Assembly (NCBI GenBank): GCA_017940265.1
Contig: JAGAYY010000053.1
Location: 1 to 34,279, forward strand
DNA length: 34,279 nt
Direction of reading: 5' to 3'
Source of the DNA: Bacilli bacterium
GTDB lineage: Bacteria; Bacillota_I; Bacilli_A; RFN20; CAG-826
Positions within the stretch are counted from its first letter, which is position 1; each line of letters starts with the position of its first letter. Made by a program: the position numbers and the translations under genes. Below the pieces are notes generated by a model, which saw nothing but the letters and a program-made list of their open reading frames with translations, did no database searches and was not told the origin of the DNA. Shown piece by piece: positions 17,616 to 25,113 of the stretch.

Positions 17616-17703
17616 TAACAATTTCGGAGCGAGTTTTCAATACTTTTATAACAATTTCGGAGCGAGTTTTCAATACTTTTATAACAATTTCGGAGCGAGT
17701 TTT
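17616..17703 (-). repeat. 33-bp tandem repeat carrying duplicated promoters
   Basis: Three copies (the third partial, 88 bp in all) with an exact 33-bp period lie directly upstream of the ATPase gene. The unit on the minus strand reads AAAACTCGCTCCGAAATTGT, then TATAAAAGTATTG. TTGAAA (17673-17668) and TATAAA (17650-17645) are exactly 17 bp apart. A second set is CTTAAA (17706-17701) with TATAAA (17683-17678), also 17 bp apart. The copy nearest the gene has TTGAAA at 17640-17635 but only TAAAGA at the -10 position. Copies are nearly identical, so the expansion looks recent. Confidence 0.9.
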
Positions 17704-17723
17704 AAGCGAAGAATGAGGCTGTA

Positions 17724-17748
17724 TTAAAAAAGCATCCTTTAGGATGCT
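17724..17748 (-). terminator. Intrinsic terminator of the arc operon
   Basis: On the minus strand AGCATCC and GGATGCT form a perfect 7-bp stem around TAAA, followed by six T residues. It lies about 25 bp after the arcB stop. Confidence 0.92.
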
Positions 17749-17773
17749 AATTGTTTTCACAAATGATGTATTA

Positions 17774-18769
17774 TTATTCGTCTTCTTTCATAGTGGCTAA
17801 CATGACCGCTTTAATAGTGTGTAATCTATTCTCAGCTTCATCAAAGACCACTGATTGTTTACTTTCAAATACTTCTTCAGTAACTTCTAAACCATTAAGT
17901 CCAAACTTTTCGTATACTTCCATACCCACTTTAGTTTCTAAATTATGGAAGGATGGTAAACAGTGAATGAAGATGGCTTTAGCATCCGCAAAAGACATGA
18001 CACGGGTATTAACTTGGTATGGTTTTAATAAGTTAATTCTTTCTTCCCAAACAGAAGCATCTTCACCCATAGAAACCCAAACATCGGTGGCGATGACATC
18101 AGCGTCTTTAACGCCTTCTTCAACACTTTCAGTAAATGTTATTTTAGCGCCTGTCTCTTTAGCGATTTCTAAACATCTATTTCTTAACTGTTCATTTGGC
18201 CATAATTCTTTTGGTCCAACCATACGGTAATCTAAGCCCATTTTCGCGGCCCCTACTAAGTAGGAATTACCCATGTTATATCTACCATCACCTAAGTAGG
18301 CCATCTTAATACCTTTAAGTTTGCCTTTTTGTTCAATGATGGTCATAAAGTCAGCGAGGATTTGTGTTGGGTGATAATCTTCGGTTAAACCATTCCATGT
18401 TGGAACTTTGGAATATTTAGCTAAGTCTTCAACAGTCTTTTGTTTAAAGCCTCTATATTCAATGCCGTCAAACATTCTGCCTAACACTCTTGCGGTATCA
18501 GCAATTGATTCTTTCTTACCCATTTGAGAACCGCTGCTACCGATATAAACAGCATTCATGCCTAAATCAGCAGCGGCCACTTCAAAAGCGCATCTAGTTC
18601 TTGTGCTATCTTTTTCAAAAAGAAGAACAATGTTCTTACCTCTTAAAACATCATGGGCTTCACCATTATGTTTTTTCTTTTTTAAAGAAAGAGATAAATC
18701 TAATAAGTATTGGATTTCTTCTGGTGTGAAATCTAACAAAGTTAATAAGTTTCTTTTATATAAGTTCAT
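17774..18769 (-). CDS. arcB: Ornithine carbamoyltransferase (catabolic)
   Basis: A 331-residue enzyme converting citrulline and phosphate to ornithine and carbamoyl phosphate in the arginine deiminase pathway (or the reverse in biosynthesis). Carbamoyl-phosphate-binding STRTR at 55-59, HPTQ at 133-136, and FIHCLPSFH near 268-274 are present; the last motif usually reads HCLPAFH or HCLPRFH, so Ser here is a mild variant. The start at 18769 is 2 nt after the arcA stop. Being in an operon with arcA supports the catabolic name arcB rather than argF. A terminator follows. Confidence 0.95.
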   Translation of the reverse strand: MNLYKRNLLTLLDFTPEEIQYLLDLSLSLKKKKHNGEAHDVLRGKNIVLLFEKDSTRTRCAFEVAAADLGMNAVYIGSSGSQMGKKESIADTARVLGRMFDGIEYRGFKQKTVEDLAKYSKVPTWNGLTEDYHPTQILADFMTIIEQKGKLKGIKMAYLGDGRYNMGNSYLVGAAKMGLDYRMVGPKELWPNEQLRNRCLEIAKETGAKITFTESVEEGVKDADVIATDVWVSMGEDASVWEERINLLKPYQVNTRVMSFADAKAIFIHCLPSFHNLETKVGMEVYEKFGLNGLEVTEEVFESKQSVVFDEAENRLHTIKAVMLATMKEDE

Positions 18770-18771
18770 TT

Positions 18772-19995
18772 TTATAATTCCTCTCTAACTAATGGCATAC
18801 ACATACATCTTGGTCCACCTCTACCTCTAGATAATTCACTTGAAGGAATGATATGGACTTTAATACCCGCTTCTATTAACGCGGCATTAGTGATGTCGTT
18901 TCTTTCGTAAGCGATAACTTCACCTGGGGCAATAGCCACGAAGTTACTACCATCTGACCATTGTTCACGGTCCGCACTGATGGTATCTCCACCACCACAA
19001 GGGATAAGAGTGATTGGTAAGCCAATATATGATTCAAGAACGTCTTCAAGTTTTTGATCTAATTCCATAACTTTAACTTTCTTATCATTATTGAAGTCTT
19101 TAGTGATTCTAAAGATTTTTAACTTTTCATAGCAGCCTTTATGAATGGCAAATTTATTAACATCCACTTGGGTAAAGACTGTATCTAAGTGCATGAATGT
19201 TCTAGCTTGAGGGATAGTGAACGCTAAGACGGTATCAAAATCTGTTTCATTGTTATAAAAGAGATTCTTGGCTAAACGTTCCACTGCTTCAGCGCATGTT
19301 CTTTGGCTGACACCCACTACTAGAACATGGTTGTTAAGAACCATAATATCTCCACCTTCGATATTTACATCTTCATAACGAGAATAATATAAAGGTGTGG
19401 TTTTATATGTTGGATGATATTTAAAGATATATTCGCCAAAGATTGTTTCTCTACTTCTAGTAATGGAATACATCTTATTAAGTGAAACACCATTACCAAT
19501 AGAGGCAAATGGGTCACGAGTGAAATATAAGTTTGGCATTGGATCAGTGACAAATGGATAATCATCGACATGATCCGCTAGTGATTTAACTTGATAGTTA
19601 GGTAGTTCACTCTTTTTAATACCAGCGATTGTTTTAAGCACTAATTCTTTATTGTCTTTGAAGCTCTTTAAATATTCAGTAGCAACTTCTCTAAGAGTAT
19701 TACTTCTGATATGCGCTTCTTTGATAAATTGTTCTACGAATTCATTCTTAATATCATTAGAGGAATCTAAAACTTCTGTCATTAAGTCAGTAAGATAGAC
19801 AACTTTAACACCAGCATCCTTAAAAGTTTTAGCGAAAGCTTGATGTTCTTTCTTCGCTAATGGGAGCCATGGAATATCATCAAATAATAAGTCATCTAAC
19901 TTCTTTGGCGTTAAGTTATGGAGTTCATCACCTGGTTCGTGAAGAAGAACCACTTTTAAACGACCTATTTCAGAGTTCACTTGGACGTTCTTCAT
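18772..19995 (-). CDS. arcA: Arginine deiminase
   Basis: A 407-residue enzyme hydrolysing arginine to citrulline and ammonia, the first step of the ADI pathway giving ATP and acid resistance. Motifs visible are the N-terminal [40 protein letters not shown] with the catalytic His, and the nucleophile Cys397 in [10 protein letters not shown] near the end. Length matches the family. AGGAGG precedes ATG 19995; the gene overlaps the end of the upstream transporter gene by 26 nt, so the two are co-translated. arcB follows directly. Confidence 0.97.
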   Translation of the reverse strand: MKNVQVNSEIGRLKVVLLHEPGDELHNLTPKKLDDLLFDDIPWLPLAKKEHQAFAKTFKDAGVKVVYLTDLMTEVLDSSNDIKNEFVEQFIKEAHIRSNTLREVATEYLKSFKDNKELVLKTIAGIKKSELPNYQVKSLADHVDDYPFVTDPMPNLYFTRDPFASIGNGVSLNKMYSITRSRETIFGEYIFKYHPTYKTTPLYYSRYEDVNIEGGDIMVLNNHVLVVGVSQRTCAEAVERLAKNLFYNNETDFDTVLAFTIPQARTFMHLDTVFTQVDVNKFAIHKGCYEKLKIFRITKDFNNDKKVKVMELDQKLEDVLESYIGLPITLIPCGGGDTISADREQWSDGSNFVAIAPGEVIAYERNDITNAALIEAGIKVHIIPSSELSRGRGGPRCMCMPLVREEL

Positions 19996-20935
19996 GTTCT
20001 TTGTCCTCCTCTATACTATGTTTCTTAGCTTGACACTCTTTACGATAATCAAATATTGCGGAAACCGCAATGGATAAGAGGATAATAATGCCGCCTATTA
20101 ATAAGTTCCAGGTGAATTCTTCGATATGTAAACATATGGATAATACACTAGCGATAACTGCGGATAATGGCACTAATAAACTAACAGTAACAGCGTCAAT
20201 TGATTTCATTGCCCAAGCTCTAGCAACCCAGCATAAAGCGGTGCAGACAACACCTAAGAAGATGACTTGTAAGATGTCTAAAATCTTAAATGAGAAGGCA
20301 AATTCTTTAAAGACATTTGCTTCAAATATAAATGAATAACCAGTAGCGACTACAGTAAGAATCACTAATTGGAAGAAAACATATAATAATGGATCTTTAT
20401 CTTTGCAGAACACTTTAGTGAAGGCGATATCTAGACCAAAGAATAAGCCACCAATAGCGGATAAACCATCACCTAGTAAATTACCGCTTTTGAAGAATTC
20501 TAAGAAATTAAAGCCATTGCCCACTAAGAATAAAGAACCAACCACACATATTAAAGCGGAAACAATGCTATACCATGTTGGTTTTTCTCTAATAAAGATG
20601 AACATGAAAATAGGAATGGTAATACATGAAATATTTTCTAAGAAAGCATTTTTAGAAGGGACGGTATATTTTAAACCGACAAATTGGAAGATATAAGCCG
20701 CGGCTAATATAATGCCCGCAGGTATACAAATAAGATAGGATTTATTAATTTTCTTAAAACCTTTATTGATCACTATCGCCATTGCAATGATGGAGAATAA
20801 ACCACGCATTGCAATTAAAATACCTGGAGAATAAACACCATAATCAAAAATAGATTTGGAGATAACTGGCGCTACACCCCATAAGGCGACAACGATTAGT
20901 AATGTAATAAATGCAATAGTCTTTGTCTTTTTCAT
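19970..20935 (-). CDS. EamA/DMT-family transporter in the arc operon
   Basis: A 321-residue drug/metabolite transporter with about ten helices in two EamA repeats (about 1-140 and 155-295), the second ending LLIGGIIILLSIAVSAIF. It ends in a charged tail ([18 protein letters not shown]). The gene is first in the operon and overlaps arcA. ADI operons usually carry an APC-type arginine/ornithine antiporter ArcD; none is seen here. By position this DMT protein may move arginine, ornithine, citrulline or another metabolite; that is inference. The start at 20935 has no clear Shine-Dalgarno. Confidence 0.85.
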   Translation of the reverse strand: MKKTKTIAFITLLIVVALWGVAPVISKSIFDYGVYSPGILIAMRGLFSIIAMAIVINKGFKKINKSYLICIPAGIILAAAYIFQFVGLKYTVPSKNAFLENISCITIPIFMFIFIREKPTWYSIVSALICVVGSLFLVGNGFNFLEFFKSGNLLGDGLSAIGGLFFGLDIAFTKVFCKDKDPLLYVFFQLVILTVVATGYSFIFEANVFKEFAFSFKILDILQVIFLGVVCTALCWVARAWAMKSIDAVTVSLLVPLSAVIASVLSICLHIEEFTWNLLIGGIIILLSIAVSAIFDYRKECQAKKHSIEEDKEHEERPSEL

Positions 20936-20979
20936 AAGCCGGACAATATAATAACATTTTAAAATTTTGCGACAACCCC

Positions 20980-21013
20980 CTACTTAAAAAGTAGCGGTTT
21001 AAATGATTTAAAC
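20980..21013. promoter_or_regulatory. Two adjacent palindromes between the arc operon and vWA gene
   Basis: CTACTT/AAGTAG (20980-20994, loop AAA) and GTTTAAA/TTTAAAC (20997-21013, loop TGA) lie back to back in the 185-bp divergent gap, upstream of the transporter-arcA-arcB promoter region. They resemble operators. They do not look like a standard ArgR box. The rest of the gap is A/T-rich. Confidence 0.5.
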
Positions 21014-21120
21014 GCATATTTTTGTAAAAAAATAATTTATTCCACTACCAAAAATAAATATCAAAATGTTTAGCAATTAATCATGTTTGCCTCGTCTAAT
21101 TAGTAGGAGGTCATCCAAAC

Positions 21121-22608
21121 ATGAAACTTAAAATTAGACATTTATTTCTCGGCTTTTTAGCCACTGGTTTAGTGGGCTGCGCTGCTGGTAACGGATACGG
21201 TGGTTATGGAGGCTACTATAATCCAAAAGGAAATAGCAATTATAACAATGGTCAAAGCAATTATTATCAACAACAAGAAGACTATGGTTATGAATATGCT
21301 CCTGAAGTTATTGAAAACCCATTTGTGAATGTTTCTGAAGAAAACAAAACAAGTAACGTTTCTTTAACAAGTTCAGCGTTCTCATATTCTATCCTTAGAC
21401 AAGCCATTAACAATGGCAGTTTGTATAACGCTAAAAGAAGCGCTCGTATTGAAGAGATGCTCAACTACTTCTCTTATGGTTATGTTAATGACACAGATGA
21501 TGCATTAGTAACTAAATTAGAATTAGATGCGTGTCCATGGAACAATGAACACTATTTAGCGAGTGTGGTTGTTAAAGCTAAACCTGCGATTACTGAGAAT
21601 GTTAAAAATAACATTGTTATCCTTGTCGATAAAAGTGGCTCAATGAACTCAGTCTTTAGCTTAGTTAAAAAGTCACTTCATACACTCGTTGATAACTTGG
21701 GTGAAAATGATGTTGTATCCATCGTTTCCTATGCTTCAACAGGTAAGATTGAATGTGAAGGCTTAACTGGTAAAAACAAAACCAAATTGAATAAAGTTAT
21801 TGATGGTTTAGAATCACGTGGTGGTACTTATGGCGAAGATGGTATCGAAAAAGCCTATAACTTAGCCTATAAATACTTCATTAACGGTGGTAATAACCGA
21901 GTGGTTCTTCTCACTGATGGTGACTTCAATATTGGTAAAGTCTCTGGTAAAGATTTAACTGACTTAATTAAACAAAAAGCCGCGGATGGCGTGTATCTCA
22001 CATGTTGTGGATATAGAAGCAATAATAACGATACCTTATACACTCTCGCAGATAACGGTAATGGTAATGCTTACTATATCGATGATGAATTAGAAGCTAC
22101 GAAAGTCTTCGAAGAAGAATTGGGCAAATCATTATATGTCGTCGCTAAAGACGCTAAATGTCAAATTGAATTCTCTAACGATGTTGCTTCTTATCGTTTG
22201 CTTGGTTATGAAACTAGACAAATGACAGACGAAGAATTCGAAGATGATAAGAAAGACGCTGGTGAAATCATGTCTGATCACACCACTGTTGCCTTATATG
22301 AATTGGAACTTAAGGCAGAAACTCCAGAAAACTTCTTCTTTAAGACCGCTCTTAGATATAAAGATCCAGTTACTGAACAAAATAAAGAAGTCATTAACAC
22401 TAAAGCGGATGTCAGTGTTTCTAGACGTGCTGACTTTGATTTCGCTAGTTATGTTGCAGAATATGCCTTAACTTTAACTGAATCACAATATAAAGGCACA
22501 TCTTCCTACACTCACTTATTAGAAAGAATTAATGATGAATACATTAACGATAAGTATAGAGATGATTTCAAAGCGATGGTCAATAAGACCCAACAAATGA
22601 ATTATTAG
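21121..22608 (+). CDS. vWA-domain lipoprotein (YfbK-like)
   Basis: A 495-residue lipoprotein: signal peptide with lipobox LVGC (Cys20), then a Gly/Tyr/Asn/Gln-rich linker to about 60. A conserved N-terminal region with SYSILRQAINNGSLYNAKR and RIEEMLNYFSYGY follows, as in the YfbK vWF_A N-terminal family. The von Willebrand A domain has an intact MIDAS start DKSGSM (Asp170, Ser172, Ser174) and a later LLTDGDFNIG. The C-terminal part (about 340-495) is beta-rich, like DUF3520. AGGAGG precedes ATG 21121. YfbK-type proteins are surface or periplasmic metal-dependent adhesion modules with undefined partners. Confidence 0.88.
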   Translation: MKLKIRHLFLGFLATGLVGCAAGNGYGGYGGYYNPKGNSNYNNGQSNYYQQQEDYGYEYAPEVIENPFVNVSEENKTSNVSLTSSAFSYSILRQAINNGSLYNAKRSARIEEMLNYFSYGYVNDTDDALVTKLELDACPWNNEHYLASVVVKAKPAITENVKNNIVILVDKSGSMNSVFSLVKKSLHTLVDNLGENDVVSIVSYASTGKIECEGLTGKNKTKLNKVIDGLESRGGTYGEDGIEKAYNLAYKYFINGGNNRVVLLTDGDFNIGKVSGKDLTDLIKQKAADGVYLTCCGYRSNNNDTLYTLADNGNGNAYYIDDELEATKVFEEELGKSLYVVAKDAKCQIEFSNDVASYRLLGYETRQMTDEEFEDDKKDAGEIMSDHTTVALYELELKAETPENFFFKTALRYKDPVTEQNKEVINTKADVSVSRRADFDFASYVAEYALTLTESQYKGTSSYTHLLERINDEYINDKYRDDFKAMVNKTQQMNY

Positions 22609-22629
22609 TTTTTGAATATTCCTCACTGC

Positions 22630-22677
22630 ATTTGGTGGTAACCTATTTGTCTTGTTTCTCCCATATCACCACCAAAT
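22630..22677 (+). repeat. Long-range inverted repeat in the vWA gene 3' region
   Basis: ATTTGGTGGT (22630-22639) and ACCACCAAAT (22668-22677) form a perfect 10-bp inverted repeat with a 28-nt loop, just after the stop codon and just before the terminator at 22683. It has no T tract, so it is not a simple terminator; an mRNA-stability stem is possible. Confidence 0.5.
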
Positions 22678-22682
22678 AAAGA

Positions 22683-22715
22683 AAAGCCCCGATTTTGCCT
22701 CGGGGCTTTGTTTTA
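22683..22715 (+). terminator. Intrinsic terminator (copy 1)
   Basis: AAAGCCCCGA (22683-22692) pairs perfectly with TCGGGGCTTT (22700-22709) around TTTTGCC, followed by GTTTT. Nearly identical to the terminator at 23252. Confidence 0.95.
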
Positions 22716-22730
22716 TATAGTATAAATGTG

Positions 22731-22760
22731 TTTACAATTATGGTGTATATGCCATATTAT
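22731..22760 (+). promoter_or_regulatory. Promoter with operator-like palindrome in its spacer
   Basis: TTTACA (22731-22736), 18-bp spacer, TATTAT (22755-22760). TATGG/CCATA at 22739-22743 and 22752-22756 form an inverted repeat lying between the two boxes. A protein bound there would block transcription; autoregulation by the HTH protein encoded next is inferred. Confidence 0.5.
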
Positions 22761-22786
22761 TTAGATGAAATGAGGTTGTTATCAGT

Positions 22787-23248
22787 ATGCATGTAAGAGC
22801 GCTTAAAGTAGAATTCTTAGAAGATGTGACATTGCAAATGACTTTTCAGGATGGAAAAGTTGTTGGATACGATATGTCTCGAATGTTTGGAAAGTATCCA
22901 CAACTAGAAGAGTTAAGAAGAAATCGCAAACTATTTGAAAGTGGTCATTTAGATTTAACTGGATTCGCGGTTATTTGGAATGATGAATTAGATTTTGATG
23001 CCACTAGTATTTATGATGATGGTGAAGTTGTCGGATGTGTAGAAACAACGCTTAATCAACAAATCGGTTTCTTACTAGCGAAAACAAGAGATGAAATGAA
23101 TATCACTCAGACTGAATTATCCAAAAAGTCTCATATAGACCAAGGTGATATTTCAAAAATAGAAAGAGGGATCGGTAATCCCACCATTGCAAAAATCAGT
23201 AAATTGTTTAGAGCATTAGGTCGAAGTATTTCTTTAACACTATTATAA
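22787..23248 (+). CDS. DUF2442-HTH fusion protein (antitoxin-like)
   Basis: A 153-residue protein starting at ATG 22787 after GAGG. Residues about 1-80 match the DUF2442 pattern (RALKVEFLEDVTLQMTFQDG, then YPQLEELRRNRKLF and DLTGFAVIWNDELDFDA). Residues about 90-153 form an XRE helix-turn-helix (TRDEMNITQTELSKKSHIDQ, then ISKIERGIGNPTIAKI). DUF2442 proteins often pair with small toxins as putative antitoxins; no partner gene is adjacent, so it is solitary. Terminators on both sides make it a single-gene transcription unit. Confidence 0.85.
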   Translation: MHVRALKVEFLEDVTLQMTFQDGKVVGYDMSRMFGKYPQLEELRRNRKLFESGHLDLTGFAVIWNDELDFDATSIYDDGEVVGCVETTLNQQIGFLLAKTRDEMNITQTELSKKSHIDQGDISKIERGIGNPTIAKISKLFRALGRSISLTLL

Positions 23249-23251
23249 GAA

Positions 23252-23284
23252 AAAGCCCCGATTTGATTTCGGGGCTTTGCTTTT
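23252..23284. terminator. Intrinsic terminator (copy 2, bidirectional)
   Basis: AAAGCCCCGA (23252-23261) pairs with TCGGGGCTTT (23269-23278) around TTTGATT, with T residues after and A residues before. It ends the DUF2442 gene and, on the minus strand, rpmE. Near-identical to the hairpin at 22683. Confidence 0.95.
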
Positions 23285-23298
23285 AACTTGATACTTAA

Positions 23299-23511
23299 TT
23301 ATTTCTTTTCGTTTAAGCCATATTTACGGTTGAAACGATCGACACGACCATCGGATTGAACGAATCTTTGTTTGCCAGTGTAGTATGGGTGGCAGTTCGC
23401 GCATGTATCAACCTTGATTTCTTTTAAAACAGAACCTGTTTCGAATGTGTTACCACAGGAGATGCATGTGACTGTGCAACGATGGTATTCTGGATGGACA
23501 CCTTTTTTCAT
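23299..23511 (-). CDS. rpmE: Ribosomal protein L31, zinc-binding type
   Basis: A 70-residue protein of the large subunit. It starts [20 protein letters not shown] and contains [12 protein letters not shown], so the Cys residues of the zinc-binding form are present. Length is normal. The start at 23511 has GGAG about 9 nt upstream. It is a single-copy essential-type gene lying immediately downstream of the TnpB element, in the same direction, so element insertion may have changed its expression. Confidence 0.97.
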   Translation of the reverse strand: MKKGVHPEYHRCTVTCISCGNTFETGSVLKEIKVDTCANCHPYYTGKQRFVQSDGRVDRFNRKYGLNEKK

Positions 23512-23604
23512 AACTTTTTCTCCTTCCGCCTTGAGCCGTAATGTCGCCCAAAGAAAGTTTGCCCGTGACTTCTCCTTATCTCAATATGTTTGATTATTGG
23601 TAAG
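23512..23604 (-). promoter_or_regulatory. rpmE leader region, possibly structured
   Basis: Between the element's 3' flank and rpmE the minus strand has GTC and GAC flanking a CAAA/TTTG hairpin and the GGCTCAAGGCGGAAGGAG region just before the start. Ribosomal-protein leaders for L31 are known in Firmicutes, but I cannot match this to a published consensus. No clear promoter was found here. Confidence 0.3.
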
Positions 23605-23714
23605 GCTTCCCACTCAAGAACTCTAATGAATTCAGTATCAATGGGCTATCCCCGAGAGTCCCTCGGTTGAGGATATTTTATTACTTTACAACAAATTTAG
23701 TCAACTTGTTTATT
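23605..23714 (-). ncRNA. Candidate omega RNA (reRNA) 3' part downstream of tnpB
   Basis: Reading the minus strand from the tnpB stop, one hairpin pairs TATCC/GGATA and CCGAG/CTCGG (23647-23675, loop GGACT, bulge TCAA). A second pairs CCCATT with AGTGGG (23645-23609 on the minus strand), enclosing GAATTC/GAGTTC around ATTA. TnpB proteins are known to use an omega RNA made from the 3' end of their gene and the element's right end. The position and structure fit that. The guide would be the roughly 16-20 nt just past the element end, perhaps after the GTGGGAAGCC motif. Boundaries are uncertain. Confidence 0.5.
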
Positions 23715-24860
23715 TTAACTCAAATCAGTGATGAGTTTAATCCCTTCGTTTCTAATGTTATTCGCAGCGTTCAAATCGCGGTCATGTTTAGAACCACATT
23801 CTGGACAAACCCAACTCCTTTGATTAAGCGTTAAGTTTGTTTTTCGATAATTACAGCATGAACATAATTGGCTAGAAGGGAAGTACCTATCAACTTTGAT
23901 TAATTTCTTATTTAGCCACTCCAGTTTGTACTTTAGGTAGTTAAGAAAAGTACCATATCCTAAATCAAATATAGAAATGCCTAGTTTTAAATCAGTTTTC
24001 CTCTCACTCATTTCTTTTAGGTCTAGATTTTCCACAAAGACATAGTCATAAGTGTTAGCAAGTTTTCTACTTACCTTATGGAGAAAGTCTTTTCTCTGGT
24101 TGGTGATATGTTCGTGAAGATTCCTGATTCTCAATAATTGCTTTTGATAGTGAGATGAATCTTTCTTCATATGAGATAGCTTTCTTTGCTCTTTGGCTAA
24201 TTTAGTTAAAGAATCTTGATAATAAGTAGGCATATCTAAGTGATTACCATTACTATCAACGAAGAGATGTTTCAAAGAGAAGTCTAGGCCAATTGAATTG
24301 TTTGGGTCCAGAGATTCCTTGATATATTCTCCATAGTCAAAATATTCTTCTTCTCCTGATAAAGAAACGTAGTAGTATTTACCTTTTCTAGAAACACTGA
24401 CCGTGGTGAATTTAAATGATTCTGGTAAACGACGATGTGCTTTAACTTTTACTCTACCTAGTTTTGGGATTTGGATATCATCCGCGACGAAACGAATAGA
24501 GCTATTTATATTCATGGTCGTATAACCATAATCATTCTTTTTCTTTTTAAACCTTGGGAATTCGGCATTGTGTCTAAAGAAATTCATATAGGCATCGTAT
24601 AAATGGATAACTGTTTGTTGAAGTGCGATTGAATCAACTTCTTTAAGATATGGGAATGTTTCCTTATATTCTGGTAGTAACTTAATAAGATCATATTTCT
24701 TAATTGTATAGCTCTTATCAGCACTGTATGATTCAATACACATCGAAAGGAAGTCATTATAAACTTGACGGCAGCATCCTAAAGTCTTCTCAATTAGTTC
24801 TTTTTGAGAAGGATTAGGATAGATTCTAAAACGATATGTTCTTTTAACTGTCTTAATCAT
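23715..24860 (-). CDS. tnpB: TnpB, RNA-guided RuvC nuclease of IS200/IS605 family
   Basis: I use ATG 24860 (AAGGAT a few nt upstream, then MIKTVKRTYRFRIYPN, the family's usual start); an 18-residue extension lacks a site. The 381-residue product has all three RuvC carboxylates, Asp193 in GLDFS, Glu277 in FVEN and Asp362 in HDRDLNAANN, plus the zinc finger Cys333, Cys336, Cys352, Cys355. Spacing closely matches the well-studied TnpB of ISDra2. So the nuclease looks intact. TnpB cuts DNA next to a target-adjacent motif under an omega RNA guide, which helps keep the element after transposon excision. Confidence 0.95.
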   Translation of the reverse strand: MIKTVKRTYRFRIYPNPSQKELIEKTLGCCRQVYNDFLSMCIESYSADKSYTIKKYDLIKLLPEYKETFPYLKEVDSIALQQTVIHLYDAYMNFFRHNAEFPRFKKKKNDYGYTTMNINSSIRFVADDIQIPKLGRVKVKAHRRLPESFKFTTVSVSRKGKYYYVSLSGEEEYFDYGEYIKESLDPNNSIGLDFSLKHLFVDSNGNHLDMPTYYQDSLTKLAKEQRKLSHMKKDSSHYQKQLLRIRNLHEHITNQRKDFLHKVSRKLANTYDYVFVENLDLKEMSERKTDLKLGISIFDLGYGTFLNYLKYKLEWLNKKLIKVDRYFPSSQLCSCCNYRKTNLTLNQRSWVCPECGSKHDRDLNAANNIRNEGIKLITDLS

Positions 24861-24938
24861 ACTTATCCTTTCGAAATATAAGAAAAGGGAAATAAATGCT
24901 AAATGCATTTTCATCCCCTACATCCATATTTCCTACTA

Positions 24939-24969
24939 TTATTATATCAAATATTTGATATAATAACAA
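24939..24969 (-). promoter_or_regulatory. tnpB promoter built on a perfect 28-bp palindrome
   Basis: 24939-24966 is a perfect palindrome of 28 bp centred at 24952/24953 (half-site TTATTATATCAAAT). On the minus strand TTGTTA (24969-24964), 17-bp spacer and TATAAT (24946-24941) form a near-consensus promoter that overlaps it. It may be the element's left-end hairpin and its promoter at once. Confidence 0.65.
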
Positions 24970-25098
24970 GTTTGTTTAATAAATTTTATTCTATATCCAG
25001 CAGCGCGAAATCATAATTACAATTAAATTTGTCTTTTTATTAATTATTTGTTATAGGTATGGTTATCTTAATAGGTTTTATAAATACGTTATTTTGCT

Positions 25099-25104
25099 TA
25101 TAAT
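25099..25104 (+). promoter_or_regulatory. -10 box very close to the GT2 start codon
   Basis: TATAAT at 25099-25104 ends 9 bp before ATG 25114, with no Shine-Dalgarno between. The -35 position (25076-25081, TTTTAT) is poor. A transcript from here would be nearly leaderless. Confidence 0.4.
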
Positions 25105-25113
25105 GTATGGCAG

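Larger units (their letters stand above)
23600..24970 (-). mobile_element. IS200/IS605-type element with tnpB only
   Basis: One tnpB gene, a structured 3' flank, and a palindromic 5' flank, with no tnpA transposase. It sits directly upstream of rpmE. Such tnpB-only units are thought to move with a TnpA supplied elsewhere. Ends are estimated from structure, not from a defined target-site duplication, which this family does not make. Confidence 0.6.

Noticed and set aside
20070-20696. Two open frames on the plus strand inside the EamA gene.
   Set aside because: The transporter frame has the family pattern; these are antisense shadows.
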